From Prunus persica (taxonomy: Eukaryota; Streptophyta; Magnoliopsida; Rosales; Rosaceae), in NCBI RefSeq assembly GCF_000346465.2, contig NC_034010.1, positions 20,242,335 through 20,306,334 on the forward strand: a stretch of DNA of 64,000 nucleotides. The letters are read 5' to 3'. Positions 45,518 through 57,832 of this stretch are shown in pieces (position 1 is the first letter of the stretch; every line of letters begins with the position of its first letter). Under the pieces are notes generated by a model, which searched no databases, had not been told where the DNA came from, and saw only the letters and a list, made by a program, of their open reading frames with translations. Both the position numbers and the translations under genes were made by a program.

Positions 45518-46894
45518 ATGGCAGACATGGAAGAGGTTTTGGAGAGGCAAGAGCGAGAAACTAGAGAAAGAATGCGTAGACGAGCTGCAAGCAAAAGGGC
45601 GCAGAGAGAACTAGATGAGCAACTTGGCATAGCAGTTGCTTTGCTGGAGGAAGAAAAGCAGGCTCGCCGTGGTTCACGAGAAGGCCGTCGCCCAAATGTG
45701 GACAGACATAGACATTCCCGGGGTAAGAATCTTATGGAAGATTATTTTATCCCACAATCTCTGTACTCTGATGTTCATTTTCGAGGGAGATATAGAATGC
45801 AACCCCATTTGTTCAATAAAATCATGCATGATATTTGCAATTATGATGAATATTTTGTTCAAAAGAGAAATTGTGCTGGAAATTTGGGACTTCTTCCAGA
45901 GCAGAAGTTCACAGCTGTGATACGAATGTTGGCGTATGGGTCATCTGCTGATCAGGTGGATGAGATTGCTCGGATGGGGAAGTCCACTATTTTGGAGAGC
46001 TTGGTGCGATTTTGTGATGCAGTGGAAACTCTGTACACCAGAGACTACCTCCGCAAACCTACGCCCAGGGACCTGCAAAGGCTTCTCCAAAAAGCTGAGT
46101 CTCGAGGATTCCCTGGCATGATTGGTAGCATTGACTGCATGCACTGGCAGTGGAAAAATTGTCCAACTGCTTGGCAAGGGGACTACGGAAATAGAAAAAG
46201 GCAGAAAAGTATCAGCCTGGAAGCAGTTGCTGGTTTTGATACATGGGTTTGGCACGCCTTCTTCGGAGTTGCCGGATCTCAAAACGATTTGAATGTCCTA
46301 GGTCAATCCCCGGTGTTCAATGATGTTTTGAGAGGTGAAGCCCCAAATATCACATATGAAATTAACAATACCATCTACCAGACCGGGTATTATCTAGCTG
46401 ATGGCATATACCCGAGGTGGACAACATTTGTGAAAACAATTCCACATCCCCGATCCCATAAGGAAAATTTTTTTGCTCGCTATCAAGAGGGGTACAGAAA
46501 AGATGTTGAGAGGTGCTTCGGTATCCTTCAAGCTCGGTGGGCTATTATCAGGGGCGCGGCACGTCTATTTGACGAGGAGGTGCTTAGGAGTATAATGATG
46601 ACTTGTATCATCCTCCATAACATGATTGTGGAAGATGAATATGATTACGATGCTGATGACGTGTATGAACCAAATCCCATGGACACGGCCCTAACACGAA
46701 TTTATGAAAAACCAGTGGGGCCAAATGGAGAAGCAGTGCAGCATGAACCGTTGGTTAGAGACGGTAGTTTCATGCCTCGTATGATTGATCGCTACACGGA
46801 GATGCAATCGTCGTATATTCATGAACACCGTCAAGTTGACTTGATGGAGCATTTATGGGCGGTGAAAGGCAATGAAGGAAATGAAGGTGAATAA
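45518..46894 (+). CDS. PIF/Harbinger transposase (DDE_Tnp_4 type)
   Basis: Uninterrupted ORF of 458 residues. It belongs to the PIF/Harbinger transposase family, which cuts and pastes the element at TWA sites. Acidic catalytic residues are recognisable: Asp in GSIDCMHWQWKNCP (about residue 207), Asp in YYLADGIYPRWTTF, and Glu in YRKDVERCFGILQARWAI (about residue 332). The conserved GVAGSQNDLNVLGQSPVF lies between the first two. The N-terminus (about 1-70) is charged and helical. A TCTATAAATTC element about 90 bases upstream may be its TATA box. The frame is intact with no stops, so a recent insertion or recent activity is possible. It would also need the MYB-like partner, which is incomplete here. 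Family call very strong. Confidence 0.95.
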   Translation: MADMEEVLERQERETRERMRRRAASKRAQRELDEQLGIAVALLEEEKQARRGSREGRRPNVDRHRHSRGKNLMEDYFIPQSLYSDVHFRGRYRMQPHLFNKIMHDICNYDEYFVQKRNCAGNLGLLPEQKFTAVIRMLAYGSSADQVDEIARMGKSTILESLVRFCDAVETLYTRDYLRKPTPRDLQRLLQKAESRGFPGMIGSIDCMHWQWKNCPTAWQGDYGNRKRQKSISLEAVAGFDTWVWHAFFGVAGSQNDLNVLGQSPVFNDVLRGEAPNITYEINNTIYQTGYYLADGIYPRWTTFVKTIPHPRSHKENFFARYQEGYRKDVERCFGILQARWAIIRGAARLFDEEVLRSIMMTCIILHNMIVEDEYDYDADDVYEPNPMDTALTRIYEKPVGPNGEAVQHEPLVRDGSFMPRMIDRYTEMQSSYIHEHRQVDLMEHLWAVKGNEGNEGE

Positions 46895-46939
46895 AGTGAA
46901 GTGAAGAAGTTGTTTTTATTTTATTATGTTTATGTTGTA

Positions 46940-47060
46940 TGTTGTTTATTTTTTGTTGTGAGTGGTTGTTTATGTTTTATGCTTTGGTTGTGGGTTGTTT
47001 ATGTTTTATGCTTTGGTTGTGGGTTGTTTATTTTTCATGCTTTGGTTATGGTTTGTTTTT
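46940..47060. repeat. Three copies of a roughly 32-bp repeat after the transposase stop
   Basis: Units contain GTTGTTTATGTTTTATGCTT followed by TGGTTGTGG. They lie in the 3' untranslated zone of the transposase gene. Confidence 0.85.
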
Positions 47061-47139
47061 TATGTATGGAATGTTTTGAATAAAAAGGATTTTTGTTGAA
47101 TATTTTCTTTATTGACTAAAAGAAAAGCAATACAACTAA

Positions 47140-47290
47140 TAATAAAATAAAATACATGAATTAAACAAAACAAAAAATACAATGAAATGAAAGATACATG
47201 AATTAAAGAAAACAAAATACAATGAAATCAAAGGTACATGAATTAAAGAAAACAAAAAATACAATGAAATCAAAGGCAAGTAAACTAAGA
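47140..47290. repeat. About 45-bp tandem repeat between the two Harbinger genes
   Basis: Three units built on TACATGAATTAAA, GAAAACAAAA and TACAATGAAATCAAAG, with short indels. Confidence 0.8.
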
Positions 47291-47477
47291 CATGAAAGGC
47301 AAACAAACTAGTTTAATGGTTTCCATCATTTAACCAATCCGTATTGCTAGGTCCATCGTCACGAAAAAGTCTTTGTCTCATAATATCCCTTCGTTCTAGC
47401 TTCCAATATTGTTTAGTTTCAGGGGACATATGGCTTGTATCCATGGCCATGGTTTCCCGATCTTTTTTTTCAATGTT

Positions 47478-47903
47478 TTATTCGCGTACATACTCCCTTT
47501 CTTTGCGCACATACTCCCTTTCTTTTGCATATTCTACTTGAATAGCCATATCGTGCTCTTGTTGTTTCAAGTCCATTTCAATTCTCATGGCTTGGTGCTT
47601 TGAAAGTTCCTCCAAAAATTGAGATGCATTCTTGCTAGAATTACTCCCTCTCTTCGCCTTCGCCGCCTTCCTCCCAATAGGCCTTGGCTCATTTTCAATT
47701 GGTGAGTCTAGATTCATCGGGGAATCCATAGGTGAATCCGATGCCGGAGTCTCACGAAGTGGAGTCTCGTTCAAGACTACCGTCGGACCGGTTGGAATAA
47801 TTTGAAATCTCTTACAAGTCTTCACCACCTCCCAACAATGGGTATGGTTGAAACTTTTTTTCCCTTGGCCAGTAGCACCAAACCACATTTGTGCTTGTAT
47901 AAT
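47478..47903 (-). pseudogene. Last exon of the Harbinger MYB/SANT-like accessory gene (partial)
   Basis: On the minus strand an acceptor (TTTATAG) ends at 47904 and the frame runs from 47903 to a TAA at 47478. The product includes GKKSFNHTHCWEVVKTCKRF, the middle signature of the accessory protein, then a Ser/Pro-rich spacer, RPIGRKAAKAKR and a charged helix with a repeated KEREYVR motif. In complete elements the accessory MYB/SANT-like protein binds the element ends and helps transposase enter the nucleus. Its N-terminal SANT exon should lie to the right, at about 48000-48600, but a second transposase copy is found there. The gene is broken in this assembly; whether it is broken in the plant is not known. 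Confidence 0.75.
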
Positions 47904-47971
47904 CTATAAAAAAAAATGAAATGGAAATGCAAGAGAATTTTTAAAATATTGGCAATGCAACATGTAAAAAA

Positions 47972-48877
47972 AAACTAGAGAAAGAATGCGTAGACGAGCT
48001 GCAAGCAAAAGGGCGCAGAGAGAACTAGATGAGCAACTTGGCATAGCAGTTGCTTTGCTGGAGGAAGAAAAGCAGGCTCGCCGTGGTTCACGAGAAGGCC
48101 GTCGCCCAAATGTGGACAGACATAGACATTCCCGGGGTAAGAATCTTATGGAAGATTATTTTATCCCACAATCTCTGTACTCTGATGTTCATTTTCGAGG
48201 GAGATATAGAATGCAACCCCATTTGTTCAATAAAATCATGCATGATATTTGCAATTATGATGAATATTTTGTTCAAAAGAGAAATTGTGCTGGAAATTTG
48301 GGACTTCTTCCAGAGCAGAAGTTCACAGCTGTGATACGAATGTTGGCGTATGGGTCATCTGCTGATCAGGTGGATGAGATTGCTCGGATGGGGAAGTCCA
48401 CTATTTTGGAGAGCTTGGTGCGATTTTGTGATGCAGTGGAAACTCTGTACACCAGAGACTACCTCCGCAAACCTACGCCCAGGGACCTGCAAAGGCTTCT
48501 CCAAAAAGCTGAGTCTCGAGGATTCCCTGGCATGATTGGTAGCATTGACTGCATGCACTGGCAGTGGAAAAATTGTCCAACTGCTTGGCAAGGGGACTAC
48601 GGAAATAGAAAAAGGCAGAAAAGTATCAGCCTGGAAGCAGTTGCTGGTTTTGATACATGGGTTTGGCACGCCTTCTTCGGAGTTGCCGGATCTCAAAACG
48701 ATTTGAATGTCCTAGGTCAATCCCCGGTGTTCAATGATGTTTTGAGAGGTGAAGCCCCAAATATCACATATGAAATTAACATACCATCTACCAGACCGGG
48801 TATATCTAGCTGATGGCATATACCCGAGGTGGACACATTTGTGAAAACAATTCCACATCCCCGATCCCATAAGGAAA
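47972..48877 (+). pseudogene. Second, truncated copy of the transposase gene, next to the N gap
   Basis: From 47972 the sequence repeats 45558 onward at an offset of 2,414 bases. The first 260 or so codons give identical protein in all frames examined. The copy starts at codon 14 of the ORF, at a run of A bases. Just before the gap, within about 70 bases, it has three one-base deletions relative to copy 1: AACAATACC to AACATACC, GGTATTATC to GGTATATC, and GACAACATT to GACACATT. Clustered single-base losses at a contig end look like sequencing error. I regard this as a likely misassembly rather than a true tandem duplication. Confidence 0.85.
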
Positions 48878-48977
48878 NNNNNNNNNNNNNNNNNNNNNNN
48901 NNNNNNNNNNNNNNNNNNNNNNNNNNNNNNNNNNNNNNNNNNNNNNNNNNNNNNNNNNNNNNNNNNNNNNNNNNNNN
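48878..48977. other. Assembly gap of exactly 100 N
   Basis: One hundred N. A round 100 is the customary placeholder for a gap of unknown size, so the true length of the Harbinger element is not known. The text resumes with a run of 16 C (48996-49011) just inside the right terminal repeat. Confidence 0.99.
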
Positions 48978-51900
48978 TATCGTGCTACACGGCAGCCCCC
49001 CCCCCCCCCCCAGCCCGAGTCCACTTCTGCTGCTGGACTTGCTCTAAGTTTATATACATTCATTCAGATATATGGTGCGAAGGCCTCTAGCATTCATCTC
49101 ATTAAATGTATTGCTAATCTAGCTGTGCACCTAAATATTCTTGTGAAATATTTGGTAAATATTTCAATACATAACCCAACGGTGATCTGGTTGGGTAAAC
49201 AAATATAGGGTGAGATATCGGCACAAAACACGTACTTTACATAATTAGGATTCGTGCGTTTGGTTTGTGTGTGGACATCTGTCTTGGTTTTATTTATTTT
49301 TCGTGAACTTATTTTTTGATTAAAAGAGGATATGAGATTCGAACTTGAGATCTCTTTCAACATCAGGAAGCGAAGTCTCGTGAAACTAAGAGCTAATTCC
49401 TTATCCTGATGTCTTTTGTCCAATAGAAAAGTTATAATAAGCACTTCTCAAATTATAGCAACGAAATTATGTTATAATAAGAACTTCTCAACTTATAAGA
49501 AATAATAATAAATTATTTGGGCTGGGTTACAACCCACTCACAGTATATCATTCCAAGCCCACGCACAGATACCGTTTCAACCCAATTACATTAATCTGCC
49601 AATCCACCAAAATTCGAACTGATTCCAATCCACTTTTCAGCTCATAATTTTTTTTCAGGGAGGGTGATCAATTTTCAGCTTATAAACCTACCAGTAATGC
49701 CACATGGACTCGTACATTTTCATGAATGCCTAAGAAATTGGTATTGTTTTTTAATTCATTTGAAAGCGCTAGCTTATAGTTTAATTGTCTCGTATTAAAA
49801 TAAAAAGTTGTTCTAGAATCAATAGCGTAGAGACATGTGAGATTTACAAAATTACAATGAAGCACACAATCATTAACAATTGTACCAACATCATGCACTC
49901 AAACACGATTAATCTTAACAAAACTCCGAGATTTTTTGTTTTTTTTTGGGCAAACATAACCCCGAGGTTAAGAGACTAGTTTGTGCAGTTATGTCCCATG
50001 TTGAAGTGATGGAATTAGAAGAGTGTGGTAAAAGTGAAATTCATTTATGGTGACGTGGACAGGTAGACCGTACAGGCAGAAGCGCAGGCTAGTGAGTGAT
50101 TCAGTGAAATTACTCAATCCGTCATTTTAGTCATCAGCCAAGCCATAACACTCACACACACACACACACACACAGAGTCACTGACTGACTGTCATGGGTT
50201 TATTTTTGCAGCACAGAAAACCATGCAAGGTTGAAAAAAAAAGGTTGATGTAAGCAATCAATGGCAAACCACACACCCATACATCGTATCATGGCACGTG
50301 CAACTTTCTTTTTATCATATCTGGGACAGACTTCCACTTGTCATCTTCTCATCCGTCCTCCCTCTTCTACACGAACACCCTTTCCCTATCTCCAAACAGC
50401 AACTCAGGTCAATCAGTATACTGTACAATTTACACATACTGTCCCTTAAAAACCTAACAAGAGCACATATATGAGCTCAGTTATTATCCTGCGTGCATAA
50501 TGAATGTTCTTGGTTTCTAATTTAGACTTGGTTGAATTCATATTTATTTGAACACAATTGCAAGCATATATAGCTCTTGTTCAAACTTAGGTCACTTTAT
50601 GTCACATTAAAGCAAGGCGATCGGGGTGAGTTAGGATATTATATATCATGTTTCAGTCCCTTAGCTCCTCTTATTTGGAAAGTCACTTTCTTGGACTTTC
50701 CTTTTTTTTTGTCCGAGGATATATACACATCGTTACGTGCATGTTTTTCTTGTTAAAGTTATTTATCGATAACTAGCTTTGTATTTACCTTTATGATCGA
50801 ACTTTAATAGTAGATTAACCGATAATTAGGTGTTATTGTGATTGATATCATCATAAATCTAATTTAAGTTATTTACTGCCTTATCCTTATGCTATATATC
50901 TTGACTGCTATAACATTTAGTAAGGTTATTTTGATTGATAATTTACACTTCAATGTGAGTGCAGTCTTCGAAGCGAAGTTTTCTACAATTTAGGTCTGAC
51001 ATATACCGAAAGAGACATACCTCTATGTGATGATTTGCAGGAAAATCGATTTTAGATGGAAACCAATGATTTTTGGTCTACTTTATATTTTGCAAAGACA
51101 AGCCTTAAATGAATAGTTAAACATTTAATGGAGATGGGCTTAGCGGAAAAAAAATCTTGATTTGCTGACCAGTGGTCTCATGTTCGAATCCTCATGGCAC
51201 CGTAGTGTGTGTGAAAACTCATCTCTTCCTCTGTAGTTTAGACTATTACTTTTATTAAAAATATATATTAATAAGGGAAAATATTTGCATAGTAAGGAGA
51301 ATTAAGGCAATGTATGACAACTTAATAAGTTGCTACCATAGCGATGATAAAATTAGATTATCAAACTCAAAACTAATCGAAAAAGAGGTTTGAAATCTTT
51401 TAAACACTAGAAATGGAGAAACTCTCAACATGCATATGATGGATATATATGGGTTAATTAATCTCGTTATATGCATTATTTTATAATCCACAAAATCCGG
51501 GCAGGATTATAGAGCAAACCAACAAAAGATTATTAGAGCAAGGACAATTAAACCATTAAGAAAATAATTAAATCCGTAGGGTATGTGACTGGTGTATGGA
51601 TTATGGAACTTATATAAATTTCACACGGAATGACAAGGACAGTTGTGAAGAAGGGAAAATTTTATTTTAAATTTAGAATATCTGTTCCCTAGAACTTCTA
51701 TAAGTATATATATAGTCAAAGGAGACCTATAGCCGCACAAGCCTAGCCTATAAATTTCTACATAACCTAAAATAAATTTAAGATATGCGAAGGACCCATT
51801 GTCTAGTAGTTTGGAAAAATTATTTTTCGGAAAAAGTTTTGGGTTCAAGTATAGCATATGTATAGTGTGTGTGAGTTTAGCAATTGATTTCCGGAAGAGA

Positions 51901-54768
51901 ATGCAACAAGAAAAACCCTTTTCAACATCTCTACAACTGTATTACATTAGCATAATACATCATCATTAGTGCTGAATAGTAATTAATTAGCAGATTAGTC
52001 AACAATATTACAGATGGATCCATTTGTAGTTTGACTAACATGCAACTCTAAAACCCTGATTAATAATAATAGTTCCATGATTAGCCTGGTCCAAAAATCT
52101 TTTCTTTGACTAGTTTTAATTCTCCCTTTTGCGCTTCCATTGATTAAATATAATTACTCTTAGGCTTTTAATTAGCAGCTAAGTTGCCGCATGTTGGGGT
52201 GACATGCTGCAATTTAAAACACATTTCTTCCTACTTTAAAGTGGCAAAGCCAAGCCAGTGCTAATTAATCATAAATATTTCGTACATTTTTAAGATTTTG
52301 AGGGTTTTGACCGCACGGGTGGGGGACTCGTGGGGCACCATTGCTGCTACCAAAAGTTTAGGTGAGCCTCATTGCAAGACACTAGTTAGACATTGAGGGA
52401 CAGTCTTGAGCAATTATTCAAAGACTTTTTTTCCAAATGTACATTCTAGAAACGTTTTGGCAATACAAGTGATCCCTTTTGAAATAATCTTTTATTTGCC
52501 TGAGCTTCCTTCATGATCAAAGCCAACCTAGATGTTCAAGCACGAATCTATGTGTATAAATAATTTATAACGAGCCAGCATACTCACAACGAGCTATATG
52601 ATCGTAATTATTCAATTATTTACTTTTTTTTTAAAGAGTGTTCTAGTTACGACTATTGAATTGATAACGTAATGATGTTGATTAAGTTGATTTGGTGCTT
52701 AAGGCACATAAAATAACACTACAAATTGCAGCACATATATATACAGATATCTACAATGTCGTAATTCCTGTGCACTCCCACAATCCATCAAATAATTATA
52801 ATTAAAAAAAAAGATAGAGGACGCGGGAGATGTACTCTCTCCATCTGTGTGCAACTGTGACAACGTAAGCTAGTGATCATCAACAACCGTAGGACCACCT
52901 TAAAATCAGAACACGTGTCGAACATCAGTGGCATTCATGGAACTTTCTTCCTCTTCACAATCACAGCACATGGATTGGACCGGAGCAGCAGCTCGGTGAT
53001 GCGCCGTTACGAACTGTTGCAGATACAATCACATTGAAATTTTATATTATTTTTTATACGCGGAAATATATATATTTATTTATTTGTTTATTTTACAGAT
53101 GTTAAAATCCAAGTTGTCTTTAAAAGAAAAATTAAATTGGGACGTTACTTTCTTTTCAAGTGAAGGACGTGTGGATCCCACTTTGAATATGAGGTCATCT
53201 TCTTACTCGACCGTTACTTTCTCGGTCACCCCCTGCCCACGTGGCACCCAGAGATTCGGCTGGCTTTTGCTGGGTCTTTTTGAGCACCGAACTTGGGGCT
53301 TTGACCTTTGATAGCCTCGCTTACTGTGTTAATAGGTTAATATAATTTGCATGGAATGGGAGTAATGTAGAACTGATCAATGATCAAATGAGTTTAATCC
53401 TCCTCTTATAATATCATTTATGTAAAAAAAAATAATCTGGCTTTTGCTCATTTATCTCGTTTTTTATCCTCTAATGAATTTTTGGTTCTAATCTTGCATT
53501 TAGTTATGTACGAAGTTAGGTCATTTTGGGTTCAAGGTTTAAGTATTGTAAACTTAGATGATATTTGGTAGGTGGGATTGAATTGGACTATTTCAATTAA
53601 AATGAGAAAATATCATCACAGTTGTTTAGTGCGCTGAGACTAGACTTATTAAAATGGATAACAGTTCAACATATTGTGTCTTACAAGTCCCATCTAGAGA
53701 GATGAGACTCATAAAAACTGACTTGTATTCAACTCCAATCCAATACAAGTCGGGCCACCAAACGCGACTTAAGGTTTAGTATTTAGAATTTATATAAGGA
53801 TACTTATGGTCATTTTTTAAAGATGTAGATTTAGATGTAGAGCTTTACTCCTTACACGTAAGGAGCCACCAATAACAGTCTCACACATAATTTGAGCTGA
53901 AACAATGAGTGAAAGAGTAATTGGCGAAAGAATGAACTAATTTGCAAGCATAAAAAATTTTCCACAACAAAAGGTCACGTATGGTGACAAACATGTTTTT
54001 TTTCCTGTGTGCGGTCTGTCAGTTATACAAGAACGTGGAGCTCACCATACAAAATTTAGGCCCCACATCACGTTTTATGGGCGTCTAGTGTGCACACATG
54101 GAATAACTTTTTGGTGCTTAAGAAGGATTTTATTCGCAAGTCTTTGGATAAGATTATATCTTTCTTCTTCCTAAGGTGATCGGCTTGTTTTTGGGTATAA
54201 TTTTTTACTTGTTTCTTGACAAACGATAAGATTTGATCCTACCTAAGACCTCAATGGAAGTCTAATAATAAGGACTTTGAACTTGACCTAATGATGACGT
54301 TTAAAGATGGTAAAATAGAAGATATAATGCATATATAGATTAGATCAGTTAGTAATGCGTTCGTCTTTTTGCATATGAATTCTATAGTTTAAAATATCAA
54401 TTTATCAGAAGAAGAAAAAAACAAAATAATATTGATCCTGTTATTATCATTCACATTGCCATCACCCTTAAAATAATCATCATCATTCATCACTCATCAA
54501 CCATTTTAGTTTCGTAGGCATCTTCGTGCCATTTTCTTTTCTTCCATCTCGAGAGTAATGAATTTTGTTAGCTAAGCTAGTTAGGTTGAATAATTTACTT
54601 GAATATGTTATATGGGTTTCTATTTATGGTTGATTGCTTTCTATTTATGGCGTATAAATACGATTAGATTTGATTATACACATTAACCAGTTCACTCACT
54701 CAATTGTCATCAGTGACACATACCACTACTTCAATTCCCAACTTTCACAATTATATTATTGCTATTAG

Positions 54769-54769
<1 letters not shown>

Positions 54770-54812
<43 letters not shown>
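54770..54812. repeat. (CT)n microsatellite
   Basis: Uninterrupted CT run of about 43 bases, 1 kb upstream of the LBD18-like ATG. Confidence 0.95.
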
Positions 54813-54816
<4 letters not shown>

Positions 54817-55372
54817 GATCGTATTTGGTTTTATGTACAGGGTTAGGGCGTATAAACCTTGGCTTATAATAAGTTAAAATGCGAGCAATCATTAGCTAAT
54901 TTTCCAACCAGTGGTAATTAGTAAAAAGAGAAATTAAATTTTACTAGCTAGAAGAAATAGAAAAAAACCACCATTTATGTCTCACTTTCAAACCCAGGCT
55001 TCTTTTTGGCTTTTCATATAGAAAAGGAAAACAAATGAGTCATTTTCAACGTTGAGAGAGAGAGAGAGAGAGAGATGGCGTCTTTTGCCCTCCACGCAGC
55101 TTAAAACACGCAGACTGGCAAATATAGGCAGTCCCCTCGACACGTTTCGACCTTCCAAAATCCCATTCTTTTTGTTCCACCCCCAACAAACCAACCCAAC
55201 CCACCCCCATTTTATATATATATATATTTCACATACATATATACTCTACCTCTACACACACTATCAAAAAAAAAATCCCCTAAAATACATATATATTGCA
55301 TATGTGGCTTGGCAAGCTAGAGAGAGAGAGAAGTAGAAGCATGAATTTTGTTAGATAATATTCAGGAGACCA

Positions 55373-55398
55373 AGGAAGGAAGGAAGGAAGGAAGGAAG
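55373..55398. repeat. (GGAA)n microsatellite
   Basis: About six GGAA units in the presumed leader or promoter of the LBD18-like gene. Confidence 0.9.
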
Positions 55399-55555
55399 AG
55401 AGAAATGAAATGAAAAAAGAAAGAAAGCTAGGGCTTCATCGTATGTTTGCTTCACGCAAACAGCTAAATGTATTAAGCCTTTGCTTTCTCGCGTGGCTTT
55501 AAAGTCTCCTTTCTTTCAATCTCATCAGCTACAAGCGTTTTTTATCACCCACATC

Positions 55556-55588
<33 letters not shown>

Positions 55589-55806
55589 AATAACAACAAA
55601 AATAAAACCACACCCCCCTCCCCACCAAACCCCAAAATCTCCTCCTCTTTTTCACTTCACAAACATTAATGGCACCACCTCTCATCATCATCATCATGAC
55701 CCCCTAAAACCCCAAACAATCTTCAACCTAAATCAAAACAAGGAAATCATATCCACCAATTTAATTAAATCACCATCAAGACCTCAAAATCAAGGTCATC
55801 GTCATA

Positions 55807-57778
55807 ATGAATGCAACAAACCCTAGTGGCTCCGGGGGAGGCGGCGGAGGAAGTAGTAGCAGCGGCGGAGGAGGAGGAGGAGGCCCATGTGGCGCGTGCA
55901 AGTTTTTGAGGAGGAAGTGCGTGCTGGGTTGCATATTTGCACCCTACTTCGACTCGGAGCAAGGCGCTGCTCATTTTGCTGCGGTGCACAAGGTCTTCGG
56001 AGCCAGCAATGTCTCCAAGCTTCTTCTTCACATCCCGGTCCACAAGCGCCTCGACGCTGTCGTCACCATATGCTACGAGGCTCAAGCCCGGCTTAGAGAT
56101 CCGGTCTACGGCTGCGTTGCTCACATATTTGCTCTTCAACAACAGGTGTGTGTGTGTGTCTGTGTGAGTGTGCATGATTAATTTACTTAAAAGAACCAAT
56201 AATTTATTTTTTCTTTTTGGGTAAATTAGTTTTAATACCCTTTTCTAATTGAATCCAAACAATTTCCTTTTCCTTCTGGGTAGCCGTAGGCCAATGATTT
56301 CAATAAATTCCAAGTTGCATTGACCCAAAAGGGTTCTTCAATGTAGGGCAAACCATGAGCTTGTTGGCAGGATTGGGGTCTGTATTTTGGGGTAGGGCGG
56401 GCCTATGGGATTTGTTGGTGCGGTTTTTAACTAGGAAAAGAATAAAATGTATAGGAACATTCATTCACATTCACATGGTGGTGGGAAGAAACAAGTACTG
56501 AAATCTAGAGGCCCTTTTGATTAAGAAATCATGTGGTCGGCGGTTACTATATGCAAATGGTTTCTGTGCAATTTGTGCTTCTTTGGTGCTGGTATTAAGG
56601 AAAATGGTCGGTTTGCTGCTTCTTCAATAATCTTTTTTATTAATTAGGGATGACGATAAGACTCATTTTCCTTTGTCTACGTAATTCCTGGGAAAAGTGG
56701 AGAGAGTTTTACTTTCTTTTCCTTTTTCTTTTTTTCGGTTCCATCTTATTTTCAGAAACTGGTTTCCTTATTTTCCAGCTGCACATCACCAAATATAGAA
56801 TTAAAAGTACAGATGAACATTTATAATAATTATTATTATTCAAAGGTAGATCTAGTACTCTCTCACTGATGATGGCCAACTTTTTGCGAGTGTAGAAGTG
56901 AAAATATAGATTATTTTTTTTCTGTTTTAGGAGGGCGCGGCCTATACCTATATACAGAAAATTATATGGGATATTCTGATGTTAGCTACCATGAATTTGA
57001 CCACTAAAAAAATATTATATTAATATTTACTAATTAAAAGTGAATAAAAATCCTTTTATCATAGATACAACAAAAAATAGTTATATCACTTTTAAATTTT
57101 TTTTAAAAAAAGCTAGCTACATTAATTACGTTCTCTCTCTCCCCGGAACTCATTATTTCACTTGTTTTTACTAGCTACATTTATTTCAATTGTATTTTTC
57201 TCTCACGTAAAAGTCATATATGAAAAGTGAGCGTCTCTCATTTTTAAGAGACGTGATGAGACACGTATGTGAATACCCCTTAGACCTAAGGAGGGCTCGA
57301 AAGAAGAATCCCATGCTTTAATATGTTATATATGTTGAACTAACTTTGTTATCAGATCTTTTTATTTTGAAAAATTAGTATATTTAAGTTACACTACTTA
57401 TAGCTTTGGTTTTATGATGAGTGAACTGATATGAGAAAAATTAATTAGGTAATTATTTGGAAATGTTAGACAGGTTACCAAATTTCATTCTAGATTTGAA
57501 GCTCCAGTCAAAATTTAAAACTAGTTTATCCTTATTACCACATGGATGATACTACATCCAAATTCAACAGGCTTCGCCAACCCCAAGAACAAATATATGT
57601 GCAGAAGAAACTTTGTTCATTCTTCTTCCCTTGCCGTGAGAGAATCCTTTCTTTGTTCGCAATCCCATGTTCTGATACACATAGTTCAAGCACCCTTTAA
57701 GTATAAACAAAGACAAGAAGCCTTAAATTTGTCTCAAACCAAACCACTAATATTATACATTATCAATTTGATCAATCT

Positions 57779-57832
<54 letters not shown>

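Larger units (their letters stand above)
44953..49044 (+). mobile_element. PIF/Harbinger DNA transposon, with internal duplication and gap
   Basis: The left terminus is GAGCACTTCCACC. The right terminus, read on the minus strand, is GAGCAAGTCCAGC. Both are flanked by TAA (44950-44952 and 49045-49047), the 3-bp target site of PIF/Harbinger elements. Within are a transposase gene (+), the last exon of the MYB/SANT-like partner gene (-), a second truncated transposase copy and a 100-N gap. The subterminal zone 45200-45370 is made of degenerate CAAATTTCAGATAA repeats. The normal plan (transposase and MYB-like gene facing each other between the termini) is visible except that the MYB 5' exon is missing where the second transposase copy and the gap lie. 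Confidence 0.85.
49048..55806. other. Intergenic region between the two LBD genes
   Basis: Nearly 6.8 kb without a convincing gene. A CA run lies at 50152-50174, a CT run at 54770-54812, a GA run at 55053-55075, a GGAA run at 55373-55398 and a CT run at 55560-55587. At about 53545-53785 a MITE-like stretch shows TTTGGTAGGTGGGATTGAAT against the loosely inverse TTGGTGGCCCGACTTG, too decayed to call. Short ORFs here look random. The part from about 55000 holds the promoter and long leader of the LBD18-like gene. Confidence 0.5.

Noticed and set aside
49680..49898. Short minus-strand ORF of 72 codons in the inter-LBD region
   Set aside because: No similarity, AT-rich codon use and no supporting splice or promoter signal.
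53084..53311. A 75-codon plus-strand ORF in the inter-LBD region
   Set aside because: It begins in an AT-rich run, has no family resemblance and lacks a plausible promoter or leader.
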